Notes: generated by a model from the letters alone, not told the origin. DNA of 64,000 nucleotides from an uncultured Cyclobacteriaceae bacterium (GCA_943788235.1 CALSPM010000004.1:1-64000), one strand, 5' to 3'. Shown: positions 46,196 to 56,473, counted from the first letter of the stretch. Made by a program: numbers and translations.

Positions 46196-46432
46196 TGGAT
46201 GGAGTGGTAAATAAATTGATTTAAACCAGCTATATATTTAATAAATGGACTAATTCGAAAATACAAATTAAGTACTTTATTCAGATATATAGAAAAGTAC
46301 TCAATTCAGTCTAAGTATAACTTATTTCTAAGTTGAAAGAAGTATGTGAAAGGAGATGCAGTTCATGGGTAGCTTACCAGTAGTTTCATATCCGCTCTGA
46401 TGATCTCATGATATTTTAAAGCCTCCTATTTA

Positions 46433-47203
46433 TTATATGTCTTTTTTTGTCCCTCCTTTTTTCATTGTATATGAGAATCCAACAGAGGCATAGTGGAATA
46501 AGGCAAAACCGTAGCCGCTATTACTGTCTGTACCCCCTTCAAGCATCCGGTACCCCACTCGGATATTTAAAGGATCAGAGTATTGATAGTTTATCGCCAG
46601 CTGAATATCTTCGGCTCTACCTTGTGGCGCAACCAGGGCATCACTATTCAGAAGGAGGCCCCAGGCTTCATTGATGTTCCACTCGAAGTTAAAATTAATG
46701 ATAGGGACAAATCCCATACTGGTCCGCTCAGTAGTTTGTTTGGTCGAATAAAGGCGGATGTTGGCATCTCTGATTTTTGCCGTGAATCCCAAACCCAAAA
46801 TAATCTTAGTTTGGCTTATTATATGATAGCGGTAGGTCAACCGGTAGGAATTAAATTTATAAATACTGTTAAGGTCAGTATTAGCATCAAACAAGACTCC
46901 GTTAAAGGAAATTTTATCGGGTACTCGGCCCGCTGATTTGATTTCGAGAGGGGCATACAATAAAGAAATTGTATGACGTGATTGCAAGGTATAGCTAGCT
47001 CTCAAGCGATAAAATATTTTTGTTTTGGACTTCAGATCATCTTTAAGAGAGAATAGGGTCCCAAGATCACCTGGAATGCGAATATCATTATAGCCTGTCA
47101 TTACGGAACCTGTTTCTACATCAACAAGTGCCTGTGCCATGACTGATTGATTCAGAGAAAAAGTCAAGATTATAAAACAAATTGAATGAAGATTAGGCGT
47201 CAT
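46433..47203 (-). CDS. Outer-membrane beta-barrel protein
   Basis: 256 residues. Signal peptide about 1-23 (SVMAQA). Alternating hydrophobic/polar strands ending in aromatic residues, e.g. IFYRLRASYTLQSRHTISLL, YRLTYRYHIISQTKIILGLG, PLNIRVGYRMLEGG, and the C-terminal SVGFSYTMKKG. Size fits a porin-like or OmpW-like barrel of 8-10 strands. Function unknown. No array module nearby, so this may mark the right edge of the accessory region. Confidence 0.8.
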   Translation of the reverse strand: MTPNLHSICFIILTFSLNQSVMAQALVDVETGSVMTGYNDIRIPGDLGTLFSLKDDLKSKTKIFYRLRASYTLQSRHTISLLYAPLEIKSAGRVPDKISFNGVLFDANTDLNSIYKFNSYRLTYRYHIISQTKIILGLGFTAKIRDANIRLYSTKQTTERTSMGFVPIINFNFEWNINEAWGLLLNSDALVAPQGRAEDIQLAINYQYSDPLNIRVGYRMLEGGTDSNSGYGFALFHYASVGFSYTMKKGGTKKDI

Positions 47204-47473
47204 TTGAACATGTCTAATTTTAGTTATGGATCACATTAATGGGGTATAAGGCTACTACTTTTTAAAGTATTTTATATCCAAAAGCACAATAATATTAGCT
47301 AAAAATTAAGCTAAAGGCGAGAAAATGTTAGATGACTTTTAACTTATTAGTTATTCATTTTAGTATACATTAATCAACTAAATATTCGAGAAAATCATGG
47401 ATAAGTATGACTTATACGACATAGAATCTAAGTGTATTGATAAATAAAAGTATCTTTATTTTCTGGCATTAAA

Positions 47474-47868
47474 TTAATTTCCCAAGAGCCTATAAAAATT
47501 CTTATTTTGGTTTAAAATGCTCTTGTATTGGTTGGTGATAAAGGTAATTAGACTCTTATTATTTTCTTTTAATTCTGACACGGGTCTCTTGAGTGTACCA
47601 CAATAATGAGTGAACAAAATTTGTTCATTCTGTAAATTAAATATGGTCATCATTTCGGTACCTTCTTCATTATTTTCTCCAAGTAAGGTACTTCCATTGC
47701 AACAAATACTGTAATTCAAATTTGTGGGACTTGAGACACATTTGTACGGTTTAATGTTTCAACCCATTTTCCTTCAAGTTGCTTTAATTAATTAAAATTT
47801 TCCTTGTATCAGCTGCCAAAGCATTAAAAGGTCAGAAATAAAGGGACAGATAAAATAAATTTTTTCAT
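47474..47868 (-). pseudogene. Secreted DUF1579-like protein, decayed
   Basis: Starts MKKFILSVPLFLTF then has three in-frame stops, continuing LKQLEGKWVETLNRTNVSQV. After a slip it reads GTEMMTIFNLQNEQILFTHY then CGTLKRPV. In the family this last part is 'Mtt.yhldgd.l.ltHYC...g.qPr'. The 81-codon frame 47474-47719 is the 3' part of this dead gene. Confidence 0.65.
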
Positions 47869-48341
47869 CTATTTTGAATCTGATTATTTTGTATTTGATA
47901 AAAGATTTCTAGTAAATTAAACAAACTACAGGGTTCACCTACGTCCATCAAAAAACAGATTGATCACTTTTAAAATAAAGCATATCTCTCAATTTTGAAG
48001 AAGTTTCAAATCAATTTTACAGTTCGGCGATCTATCGGTCGGTAGAGTCCTTCTCACGTCGTGGAGAGAAGTCTTTTATATAGGCTGATCATGGCATTTA
48101 GTTGAAAAATAGGGGAAACGTCTTCCTTGCTGAATGCTTTCAAGCCTCTCAGATTTCTATTTTATACCTGCCGCTGGTAAAAAAATCAGATATTGAACCA
48201 TTTATTTATCACACCTTCAACGAAAATGAGTTTTAAATCAAAACATAAAATTTATATTTAAACTTTTAATTTTATCGGCGCTTAGAAAAAGCCTAATTTA
48301 GTTATAACAAATGCAGTCTGTGGTAAAAAAAGTATTCACTT
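47869..48341. other. No gene seen
   Basis: 470 bases of intergenic DNA with the upstream region of the M29 gene. At about 48025-48075 there are short inverted repeats (TCTATCGGTCGGTAGAG; TTCTCACGTCGTGGAGAG) of unknown role. Confidence 0.4.
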
Positions 48342-49517
48342 ATGAAAAAATTAGCCTTATCAAGTTTCATTCTACTCATCTCTTTTTGCTGGTTGGCCTG
48401 TCAAAAAAAAGAAGCCTCAACCCTTCAAATCAAATCGTTCCCTGATTGGGAAGCTATTGCTACAAAGTTGCTAGAAAGAAGTGACCTAGAAGCAGGCGAA
48501 AAAGTAGTATTGATGGCTCAGCCTGGAAGCTTTGATCCACTTATATTCTTGTTGGCAAAGAAAATTCATGAAATCGGAGCCATCTATCTAGGCACATTTT
48601 CAGTAGATTCTTCTTCAAGTCCCGCGGACTGGAAGACTGATTTTATTGAACAAGCGAAAGGAAAAAGTAAAGAAGATTTGATCCATCATCTGATGCAGGT
48701 TGATCTCGGTGTCATGCTGCCTGGTGCGAATCCTCTTCATGTTGAATATGCTGCTATGCAGGATGTGCTGAAAAGGGATAAAGGAAGAACCATACATTTT
48801 CACTGGTCCGGAGCTTATGAGCTGTCTGGAGAAATTCGAGAAATAGATAGTGCTATAAACGAACATTATCAGAACGTTTTCCTTGCGACCGATTACCTCA
48901 AACTTGGAACCGTACAACGGAGTTTTGAAGCAGCCATTCGAAATCAATGGATTACAGTAACTACGCCTCTTGGGACAAATATTAAATTTACGATAGGTAA
49001 TCGTCCTGTTACTAAACAAGATGGTGATGCATCTTCCAAGCGGAGACAACTGCGCAACTTGATTGATAGAGAGATCGAGCTGCCAGCTGGGGCGATTCGT
49101 GTGGCTCCACTAGAGGAGACAGTAGAAGGGACTATTGCATTTCCTAACGCGATGTGGAATGGCCAGCAGGTCGAAGATTTAGTACTCACTTTTCTTGCAG
49201 GAAAAGTAGTTACCATCAAAGCTACAAGTGGTTTAGAAGCGGTTAAGGCTGAGTTAGAAACAGCAGGAACCGCAGGCCATTCTTTCCGGGAATTTGCCAT
49301 GGGATTTAATCCATTGCTTGCCATACCCGAAGACAAACCTTGGATCCCATATTATGGCTATGGTGCTGGTGTAGTCAGATTATCATTAGGCGACAATTCA
49401 GAATTGGGTGGAAATGTGGAGGGAGGTTATGTGCGATGGAATTTCTTTACAGATGCGACCGTGCAGGTTGGACAAGAGATTTGGGTGCAAGATGGGAAAT
49501 TATTAAATCTAAAGTAA
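48342..49517 (+). CDS. M29-type aminopeptidase-like lipoprotein
   Basis: 391 residues. Lipobox CWLAC (Cys 20). The N-terminal part (LERSDLEAGEKVVLMAQPGS, LLAKKIHEIGAIYLGTFSVD) and the C-terminal part (AFPNAMWNGQQVEDLVLTFL then AGKVVTIKA, LSLGDNSELGGNVEGG) follow the thermophilic metalloprotease M29 layout. Some metal ligands are hard to place by eye, so activity is likely but not proven. Would cut N-terminal residues from peptides at the cell surface, in line with the M24 enzyme at 19713. Confidence 0.78.
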   Translation: MKKLALSSFILLISFCWLACQKKEASTLQIKSFPDWEAIATKLLERSDLEAGEKVVLMAQPGSFDPLIFLLAKKIHEIGAIYLGTFSVDSSSSPADWKTDFIEQAKGKSKEDLIHHLMQVDLGVMLPGANPLHVEYAAMQDVLKRDKGRTIHFHWSGAYELSGEIREIDSAINEHYQNVFLATDYLKLGTVQRSFEAAIRNQWITVTTPLGTNIKFTIGNRPVTKQDGDASSKRRQLRNLIDREIELPAGAIRVAPLEETVEGTIAFPNAMWNGQQVEDLVLTFLAGKVVTIKATSGLEAVKAELETAGTAGHSFREFAMGFNPLLAIPEDKPWIPYYGYGAGVVRLSLGDNSELGGNVEGGYVRWNFFTDATVQVGQEIWVQDGKLLNLK

Positions 49518-49691
49518 TTATTGATAGAAACTCTTACGAGTACCATCAATTCCCTTTTTAAAAGGATTAAAACTTACTTTTCACCCTAAGTCTAGGTCTT
49601 CAGGCCTTTGTTGAAAGTGAATGGTAAAAGTCTTCATTGTAACAAATGGAGACTGGATATCTAAAATAAAAGGGGAAGAGATCGCTTGGGC
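49518..49691. other. Convergent intergenic region
   Basis: Between the stops of the M29 and GH18 genes; CTTTTTAAAAGG (about 49554-49566) is a short palindrome. No strong terminator seen. Confidence 0.35.
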
Positions 49692-50807
49692 TTAATTTTT
49701 TTTCATTGCATCTAACATGGTTTTTAACAAACCATTTTGCTTTTTATCATTCATAAGTTGCCAAAACATGATACCACCTAAATTGTGCTCTAGTGCATAT
49801 TGAGATTTAAGTTGGATGGATTTGTAATCATCAAAGGTAGCAAAAATTTTATTGATGCTATCGTATGCATAAGGGGCATTGGCTGAAGTGTCCCAATGAA
49901 AATTAAAATTAGACCTTACCTCCTCAAAATTTATTTGATTATAACTCTTACTGGAAACCGCATTTTGATCAAAGCCGTTGTTGATATTTTGAACCTCTTT
50001 AAATGTTTTGATGTAAAAAGCAGCGCCAATGATTATTTTCTCCGGCTTTACACCCATATTTATTAATGCCTGGATGGAAGATATGGCAGAACCCTCTTTA
50101 AATTGATCAGACCCTAGCGGGGTGTGATGACCTGTTTTGCTCGAGCCGGATCCGTAGAAATCGTAGGTCATAAGATTGACATTATCAACCAAAGGCATCA
50201 CCTTATCCCATTCGACGGACTGTTCAAAATAGCCATCAGAATTAGCGCCTGCAGCAAAACTTAAGATATCTCCTTCTTTCATGTATTTTCTTAACTGCAC
50301 GACTAAGTCAGTAAAATTTTCTCGGTCTTCAGGTTGGTACTTATGCCCCGGAAATCCAGAAATCCCTGGATATTCCCAATCTAGATCTATGCCGTCTGCT
50401 CGGTATGAAGCGATGATCTGAGCTGTAGAAATGGCAAAGGCGATTCTATCCTCTTCTGTACTAAAAACATCCGAGCAGGTTTTACAACCTCCCCATCCAC
50501 CTAGAGACACTAAAACTTTTAATTTTGGATATTTCTTTTTTTGATTCACTACATTCAGTAGAGTAAGACTGTCTGCTTCATTATCAATGGCCAATTGATT
50601 CCCCTTTAAGTGTAAAAAACTGTAAATCAACTGGTCGACACCCTCCAAGTTAAATTCATCAATTGATTTTTCATCACCAGCGTAGTAAGCGATGACTTGA
50701 GGGTTCACCTCTGAAAGATGACGTTCTTCCTTGGAAGACAGGCAGGAAAAAAATAAAAGACCTATATAAGCCACAGATTTCCTCATTTTGAATTTAAATT
50801 TTTTCAT
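49692..50807 (-). CDS. Glycoside hydrolase family 18 (chitinase-like) lipoprotein
   Basis: 371 residues (or 364 from the second ATG, MRKSVAYIG). Lipobox LLFFSC. The GH18 motif DGIDLDWEYPG carries the DxxDxDxE catalytic set. SLGGWGGCKTC corresponds to the conserved SxGG strand, and VNLMTYDFYGSGSSKTGHHT to the MxYDxxG strand. The C-terminal GGIMFWQLMND matches the last conserved Trp. The enzyme should hydrolyse chitin or related beta-1,4-GlcNAc chains at the surface. Intact; just upstream on the same strand lies a DUF1566 gene (gap 36 bases). Confidence 0.93.
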   Translation of the reverse strand: MKKFKFKMRKSVAYIGLLFFSCLSSKEERHLSEVNPQVIAYYAGDEKSIDEFNLEGVDQLIYSFLHLKGNQLAIDNEADSLTLLNVVNQKKKYPKLKVLVSLGGWGGCKTCSDVFSTEEDRIAFAISTAQIIASYRADGIDLDWEYPGISGFPGHKYQPEDRENFTDLVVQLRKYMKEGDILSFAAGANSDGYFEQSVEWDKVMPLVDNVNLMTYDFYGSGSSKTGHHTPLGSDQFKEGSAISSIQALINMGVKPEKIIIGAAFYIKTFKEVQNINNGFDQNAVSSKSYNQINFEEVRSNFNFHWDTSANAPYAYDSINKIFATFDDYKSIQLKSQYALEHNLGGIMFWQLMNDKKQNGLLKTMLDAMKKN

Positions 50808-50843
50808 AAATGTGAATATAATACGGAAAATATAATTTAATAA

Positions 50844-51416
50844 TTAGAAAGCCCTAATTGCCCTAACATGGCCGTAGCCGTATTCATCAAAGTTACCGTA
50901 TTGGTAACCACTGAAAAAATCTTGTCCCCAGCCATTGAATCCGCCGTATCCTGTGGAGCTCCAATAAAAGTAATCACCAAGACTGATGATCACATCCTTA
51001 TTGAGATACAACAAATTCAATTCATCTTTTGAGGGCAAAAACCAATCATTATAGTCAGCTAATACTAATTCAGCACAGACCCTAGCTGCAATTTTAACCT
51101 CAATACATCCCGATAAAATTGCTAAAGTATTTTGTGCTCCTGTGCCTATGACAGTTCCATTGGCTCCTTTAATTTGAGCACCATAACAACCCCACTCAAT
51201 TTCGGTGGCTTGATCCTCAGTTGCCGCTATAAGACCGTGTAATTCTCCTGGTCTATATCCATTATCTCCTTCTTGGAAAAGATAAAATATAATACCTCCT
51301 TGAAAGGGGGTACCTATGTCAAGAGTTTTTTCTTTATTTGATTTTTGTACCGAGCAGTTCGTCCATCCTAGGATACAAACTAAGTTTAAAAGTAGAAGGT
51401 ATTTGATGTGCTTCAT
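50844..51416 (-). CDS. DUF1566 (Lcl C-terminal domain) lipoprotein
   Basis: 190 residues. Lipobox ILGWTNC. Family blocks: GTPFQGGIIFYLFQEGDNGY, GLIAATEDQAT, IGTGAQNTLAILSGC, YNDWFLPSKDELNLLYLN, FYWSSTGYGGFNGWGQDFF, end HVRAIRAF. It lies 36 bases upstream of the GH18 gene on the same strand, so the two are likely co-transcribed. The product may be a surface partner for carbohydrate use, but this is only context. Confidence 0.9.
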   Translation of the reverse strand: MKHIKYLLLLNLVCILGWTNCSVQKSNKEKTLDIGTPFQGGIIFYLFQEGDNGYRPGELHGLIAATEDQATEIEWGCYGAQIKGANGTVIGTGAQNTLAILSGCIEVKIAARVCAELVLADYNDWFLPSKDELNLLYLNKDVIISLGDYFYWSSTGYGGFNGWGQDFFSGYQYGNFDEYGYGHVRAIRAF

Positions 51417-51814
51417 GTAAATTTTGAATGACTTTTCGCTAAGATATCATACCTATTTTACTAATGAAAATAACTATTTATTGTAAGTAAATCATTTTCA
51501 AGTAATTGAATTTTTAGAATAAATTCAGTTTTTTCTTTCCGAATATGAACTTTGAGAAGTAACCGGTTATATCGAGAAAAAGAGATTTAAGCACATTAAT
51601 ATGAACATGCTAATAGAAAGATATTATACTAAATGAGCAGTAGTACTCTTGGTGTTTCTGAATGTGAAGTCTGTGGGTCTTTAGGATTTCTAATCTTCTT
51701 TTAATTAACTTATTAGTGCTTTTAGTACACATAAGTAAAGTATGTTATCATTGGAAGTACAAAAAAGTAAAAATTAAAAAGATCATCGAAATGTGCTCAC
51801 TATAAAATCCAATA
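51417..51814. repeat. Weak isolated M2 outside the main array
   Basis: GAGCAGTAGTACTCTTGGTG then TTTCTGAATGTGAAGTCTGT (about 51632-51682) matches M2 in the usual orientation. The rest is unique intergenic DNA. Confidence 0.5.
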
Positions 51815-52957
51815 TCAAAGTACATAAACCACAAAAAAGCCTAAATAGGAGCCCAAAGCGTTTCCTAAGGTTCCCACCAAAATGGAAGGCAGTATTAACT
51901 CTTTTCGGTCAAAGGTTTCTGCTAGGGCAATCGCCGTGGTGGCTCCACCAATATTGGCTTGACTGACGATGGCAATCATTTCCCAATCACGGTAGAAGTA
52001 GCCCCCGATAGGTATGACTATGAGACCATGCAATAAGACCGCTAAACCCGTAAATTGAAACAAAATGATGCCAATTTCTTTGAGTTCACTGACGGCATTC
52101 AGTTCACAATAAGCACCGATTACAGCACAGAAAAGATAGACCAGATACAAGCCCAGATGATGACTGCCTTTTATTTTGGATACGAATTTGGTTTGTGCCA
52201 ATCCTATGCCTATCGTCGAGAGGATAAGGATGGATGGTATTTGTGTTAAAAAGGTCGAAAGAATATCCGAGACGTAGTAAGCAGTAATACCTAGAAAAGT
52301 TAACCAAATCAATGAGGTTAAATCAATGCCTATCGCTTCTTGAGGAGTTTTATTCAAAAAATCAGCTTTTGCTTTTGAAGTTTTTGTACCTTTCCAAATA
52401 CGATTTATAAAAGCGGGCAAGGCCAAGGTAGCGATGATCCATATTGTGGTGATGACATTATCAACGGCAATGGTTCCCGCGTATAATATGCCTTTTTCTT
52501 GAAATCCATATTCTAAGGCAACCGCATTGAAATTAAGGCTCCCTCCTGTATAAGTGCCTGTCAGCATACCAGCAATCACTTTTCCATCCTCACCTAATAC
52601 TTTTTCAGGTGATAAGATAAACCACGACAGCAGTATGCCCAAGGTAGTTGCTAAGGATCCAATCAGAAATAAGCCGACCATTGGAAATCCTGCTTGTTTA
52701 ATTGAAGTTAGATTGATATTAAGGAGTAAATAAAAAATAGAAATGGGAGCTACATATTTAAAAATGATGGTGTAGAGGTCGATACTATTTGAGGCCGAGG
52801 GGATGAGCTTTAGGTTGGCCAGTACAGCGGCTAATAAGATGATGATTAATGCAGCACCAAATTTTTTCCCAAATGTAGTTTTGGCGGCATAAACACCTAA
52901 AACAATGACGAGACATAATATCATTAAGACATATACGGGATCGTGAATAAAGTTCAT
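51815..52957 (-). CDS. DUF819 family membrane protein
   Basis: 380 residues with about 10-11 membrane helices. GGSLNFNAVALEYGF and ANIGGATTAIALAETFDR are the two glycine-rich repeats that define DUF819, a family with an inverted-repeat transporter-like fold. Possibly a carrier of an organic solute; no substrate can be named. Intact. Confidence 0.9.
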   Translation of the reverse strand: MNFIHDPVYVLMILCLVIVLGVYAAKTTFGKKFGAALIIILLAAVLANLKLIPSASNSIDLYTIIFKYVAPISIFYLLLNINLTSIKQAGFPMVGLFLIGSLATTLGILLSWFILSPEKVLGEDGKVIAGMLTGTYTGGSLNFNAVALEYGFQEKGILYAGTIAVDNVITTIWIIATLALPAFINRIWKGTKTSKAKADFLNKTPQEAIGIDLTSLIWLTFLGITAYYVSDILSTFLTQIPSILILSTIGIGLAQTKFVSKIKGSHHLGLYLVYLFCAVIGAYCELNAVSELKEIGIILFQFTGLAVLLHGLIVIPIGGYFYRDWEMIAIVSQANIGGATTAIALAETFDRKELILPSILVGTLGNALGSYLGFFVVYVL

Positions 52958-53621
52958 AGGTTATTTCTGGATGAGGACGTCTATTATTTTGTTGAACTAA
53001 GTTAAACGATGTAATATGATTTGAGAAGACAATGAGTACCTAATGTTATTTGAATAGTTAGATGAAATACCTTCTTATCACTATCCTCATTTACCGCTAG
53101 AGGCATTACAATAGTACAAAAAAAGGTTTTGGCTATTATGCTCGTACCCTTTTTTATTTTTATCATGATTTATTATGATGGTGATGAGCCCAATTTCTTA
53201 ATAGAGCTCAATGGGGAGGCAACCATATTGAGCAATATAAATCAATGTCAATTTCTTGGGTGAATGCATTGATCTTATTTCATTATTGAATTTGAATTAT
53301 TTACTGTCAACCAAATAATTTGGAGCCACTCCAGCGATTACCTTTCAGAGATATTCAATGGGTAAAATTTCTATTTATGCCGGGGCCCATGGTAGATTCG
53401 GCAAAAGCCATAGGCTTGGATATCATGATGGATCAATATCTGTATACCGCCAGTTCAATAGGGATATCTGTATTGATTCCAAGGTTAGACCTGCGCGAGA
53501 GGCCAAGAGGGCTGATAATTAATGCCTCCTGATTTCAGGAATAAGATCTTTTTTAAGGCGTACTGAGATGACTTATTAGGATTCATTTAAGCAAGGAATG
53601 ATTACTGGGGGGGCATATGAG
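52958..53621. pseudogene. Possible outer-membrane protein remnant (about 53320-53522, plus)
   Basis: One plus-strand frame without a start reads GATPAITFQRYSMGKISIYA then GAHGRFGKSHRLGYHDGSIS then VYRQFNRDI up to TAA (53520-53522), with the aromatic-Gly spacing of barrel strands. A 70-codon frame in another phase (53320-53532) overlaps it. Either could be chance. The rest shows nothing. Confidence 0.25.
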
Positions 53622-54089
53622 TTATTCCCCTGTGACCGAGACGGGAAGCCAGGTCTGGGTTCGGTAAAAAAAGGCAATGTAACCCCGTACTTTTAAGGTA
53701 CCCTCCTCTGACAGCCACAGCTTACATTGATACTCACTTCCGCTTTCGGGATCTAGAATAGTACCATCAACATATTCATTTGAAGACTTATCAAAGGCCA
53801 TATCTTGTATGATTTCCATACCAATGATTTTTTGTAAATATCTAGAGTCATCAGGATCGCAGGAGTCACAGACCGGATCTGGATCATCTTCTAAACTTCT
53901 TTGGAGCTTAATGATCTTACCTGAATAACGATCACCCACCTTATAAATTTCTACAATAGACCGTTCTTTTTTCGTTTCATCGTCTATGGTTTTCCATTGA
54001 CCAACAATTTGTTGCCCATTCACAGAAAAGGTGAATTGTAATAAAATTACAACTAAGACTTGTCCAGAAAAAGTGACTTTAGTACCCAT
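53622..54089 (-). CDS. DUF2147 secreted protein
   Basis: 155 residues. Signal peptide about 1-25 (FSVNGQ). DUF2147 blocks: IVGQWKTIDDETKKERSIVE, YSGKIIKL, DPVCDSCDPDD, IIGMEIIQDM, YVDGTILDPESGSEYQCKLW, LKVRGYIAFFYRTQTW. A small periplasmic beta-barrel; known members are widespread and mostly of unknown role. Intact. Confidence 0.92.
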   Translation of the reverse strand: MGTKVTFSGQVLVVILLQFTFSVNGQQIVGQWKTIDDETKKERSIVEIYKVGDRYSGKIIKLQRSLEDDPDPVCDSCDPDDSRYLQKIIGMEIIQDMAFDKSSNEYVDGTILDPESGSEYQCKLWLSEEGTLKVRGYIAFFYRTQTWLPVSVTGE

Positions 54090-54733
54090 ATTTACTTTTG
54101 TTTTTATCCATATATTTGAGTAATTTAATATGATTTAGATAAATACCAAGGGCAAGAATAATTTGGGGCTCTTATTTAAATTGGAGCCTACTTCTCGAGG
54201 TTAGTGGATAATATCCGTATGAGCCTTTTCGCGCTAGCCCATGAGAGTCCAAATTGTCTTATAAAGTAGGGTACTTGAGGCCGTATAAATGACTTTATAA
54301 ATGGGTAACGATGGGTGTTTTGATAATTCTTGGTGGCGTCAAGTGGAGATATGGTTTAACCGATAATGCTGAAGCAATACCGATTCACATACTTACCTAT
54401 TCAATTAAAAATCAATTAAAAAAATAATTATTTTATGATTAAATCCTTTTTCGAAGACCTCTTGATCCCTTATATCTAACTCTTTGACCCTAACTTTGAA
54501 ATCACTGATTGAAATGTCTCCTCAAGCCTTTAGGTGAGACTAGTAAAAAACTAGGAAGATCGTTGTATACAGAAATAATCAAGCCTTATATTTGCAACTA
54601 TATTATTTTTATTTTTATCTTACCCATTATTTCGATCATGGACTCATTTCAGTAAACGAGCATACACAATCAATTATCTGTTCAGGATTGAATTTTAATT
54701 ATAATAACAAACCAGTAATGTACATTAAATATC
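54090..54733. other. No gene seen
   Basis: 640 bases between divergent genes (53622 minus, 54734 plus). Contains the promoters of both; AAGCCTTTAGGTGAGACTAG (about 54528) is unremarkable. No repeat module. Confidence 0.4.
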
Positions 54734-56473
54734 ATGATCAATAAGCTAGTTCCGATATTATTAAGCTTGTTATGCTTTGAAAGCTTTTCTCAGGAGCCGA
54801 TAAAACCAATACATCAGAAAAAGGTTTTTCAAAAAGATGGTAATATTTATGTGCAAAAGCAAATGCCTCTTTACCTTAAATTCAGTGTAGAACCTGACGG
54901 AGAAAACTATAATTTTCATAGCAAAGGAACGCCTGATTTTGCCGATCCAATGTATCTAGATACGGAAGGAATAAACTTCATTCGAAGCAAATGGGCGGTG
55001 AATAAAGATACAAAAAGAACAAAAAGTCCTCAAGAGGAAATTTTGTACGAAATTTATGCTGATGGAGTTCCTCCCACCTCTAAAATTGACTTTGCTGGAG
55101 CTCCTAGTTTCACTAAAGATGGAGTCACATATTATGGTCAAGGCTTACAAATTTCGTTATCATCGAAAGATTGGATTGCGGGTGTTCAACAAACTTATTT
55201 TGCCTTAAACGGTGGATATCAAAATTACAATGTAAGTCTGAAACCTGATATGGAAAGAGATTACACGGTCTATTTCTACGCAACTGATAATGTGGGCAAC
55301 GTCGAAAACACTCAAAGCGTAAATTTTGTCTCAGATTTGAGCCCACCAACCACTTCTAAATATTTTGAAGGGAGAGTATATGAAAGAAATGTTATGTCAC
55401 CCAATACTCGTGTTCTCTTTTCTGGTAATGATGACTTATCTGGAGTTAGAGAAACGCATGCGTACTTTAATGAAGGTACAGATAGAATCATGGGAAAAAT
55501 CAATTTTAAAAGCCTTGAGGACGGTGAGCATACTGTCAAATATTACTCAATCGATAACGTAGAAAATAAAGAGGAAATAAACACGTTTGACTTTTATCTT
55601 GATAAAATCCCACCCGAAACTGAAGTAATGATCACCGGTGACCGGCACAAAGCATCGAGTAATGTTAATTATGTCTCACGGAGGACTCTGATAACCCTCA
55701 CTAGTGACGATAATAAGTCTGGAGTTGATGCAGTTTATTACCGGGTGAATGGATCAAGAAAATCTATTTATGGTGATAACATTGTTTTACCTGCCATGTT
55801 CGGATTAGATACTATTAGTTACTATGCTGAGGATAGAGTAGGTAACGCTTCAAAAGAGAAATACCTATTTGTTCACATGGATAATGACGCGCCTACGACA
55901 AACATTGATTTTGGAATACCACAATTTTACAAATCACAAGTGTTGTATGTCACAAGTAAAACAAAAATTAATTTCCAGCCATTGGATAATGGTTCTGGCA
56001 TAAGTACAACTTCATTTGCTATTGATGAAGGTCAGAATAGTGAATATGAAGGAGAGTTTAGCGTAAATGGAGAGGGTATTCACTCGATCAGTTTTTTTTC
56101 AACAGACAATGTTAACAATGAAGAGAGAGTAACAGTTTCACGCTTTCATATTGACAACACACCACCAGAGATAAACTACTCTTTTAGTGTTGAGGCATCA
56201 TCACAGATTGATGATGAAATGGGTCGATTTAAATTATACCCTTCTTATACGGCTATGTTTTTAAGTGCCACAGATAAAGATGTAGGAACAGAAAATATTT
56301 TCTATTCAATTGATAGTGGGCCTTTATTAAAGCTCGACAACAGACAAAGTGTAGATCTTTCTGAAGTTAATAGGTCTAACAGCAAGCGGCTTGTTCGATT
56401 AAAAATAATAGCTGAAGATAAGCTAGGTAATAGATCAGAGAGAGAAGCTATTTTCTATGTAGATGGGGTTTAA
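54734..56473 (+). CDS. Secreted OmpL47-like / Ig-like repeat protein
   Basis: 579 residues. Signal peptide about 1-20 (FESFSQE). After residue about 115 come five repeats of roughly 80-90 residues. Each starts PPxT/S or APTT and ends in a 'Y.a.DnvGN.e....f..D' turn: YFYATDNVGNVENTQ, KYYSIDNVENKEE, SYYAEDRVGNASKE, SFFSTDNVNNEER, IIAEDKLGNRSER. This is the pattern of OmpL47-type beta-sandwich repeats. Probably a surface adhesin or a partner of envelope proteins. Intact, no membrane anchor. Confidence 0.85.
   Translation: MINKLVPILLSLLCFESFSQEPIKPIHQKKVFQKDGNIYVQKQMPLYLKFSVEPDGENYNFHSKGTPDFADPMYLDTEGINFIRSKWAVNKDTKRTKSPQEEILYEIYADGVPPTSKIDFAGAPSFTKDGVTYYGQGLQISLSSKDWIAGVQQTYFALNGGYQNYNVSLKPDMERDYTVYFYATDNVGNVENTQSVNFVSDLSPPTTSKYFEGRVYERNVMSPNTRVLFSGNDDLSGVRETHAYFNEGTDRIMGKINFKSLEDGEHTVKYYSIDNVENKEEINTFDFYLDKIPPETEVMITGDRHKASSNVNYVSRRTLITLTSDDNKSGVDAVYYRVNGSRKSIYGDNIVLPAMFGLDTISYYAEDRVGNASKEKYLFVHMDNDAPTTNIDFGIPQFYKSQVLYVTSKTKINFQPLDNGSGISTTSFAIDEGQNSEYEGEFSVNGEGIHSISFFSTDNVNNEERVTVSRFHIDNTPPEINYSFSVEASSQIDDEMGRFKLYPSYTAMFLSATDKDVGTENIFYSIDSGPLLKLDNRQSVDLSEVNRSNSKRLVRLKIIAEDKLGNRSEREAIFYVDGV

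Noticed and set aside
46447-46936. Plus-strand frames opposite the outer-membrane protein gene
   Set aside because: They mirror the barrel gene codons; the minus-strand product has a signal peptide and barrel pattern.
48615-49336. Minus-strand frames inside the M29 gene
   Set aside because: Shadow frames; the plus-strand product matches the M29 family along its full length.
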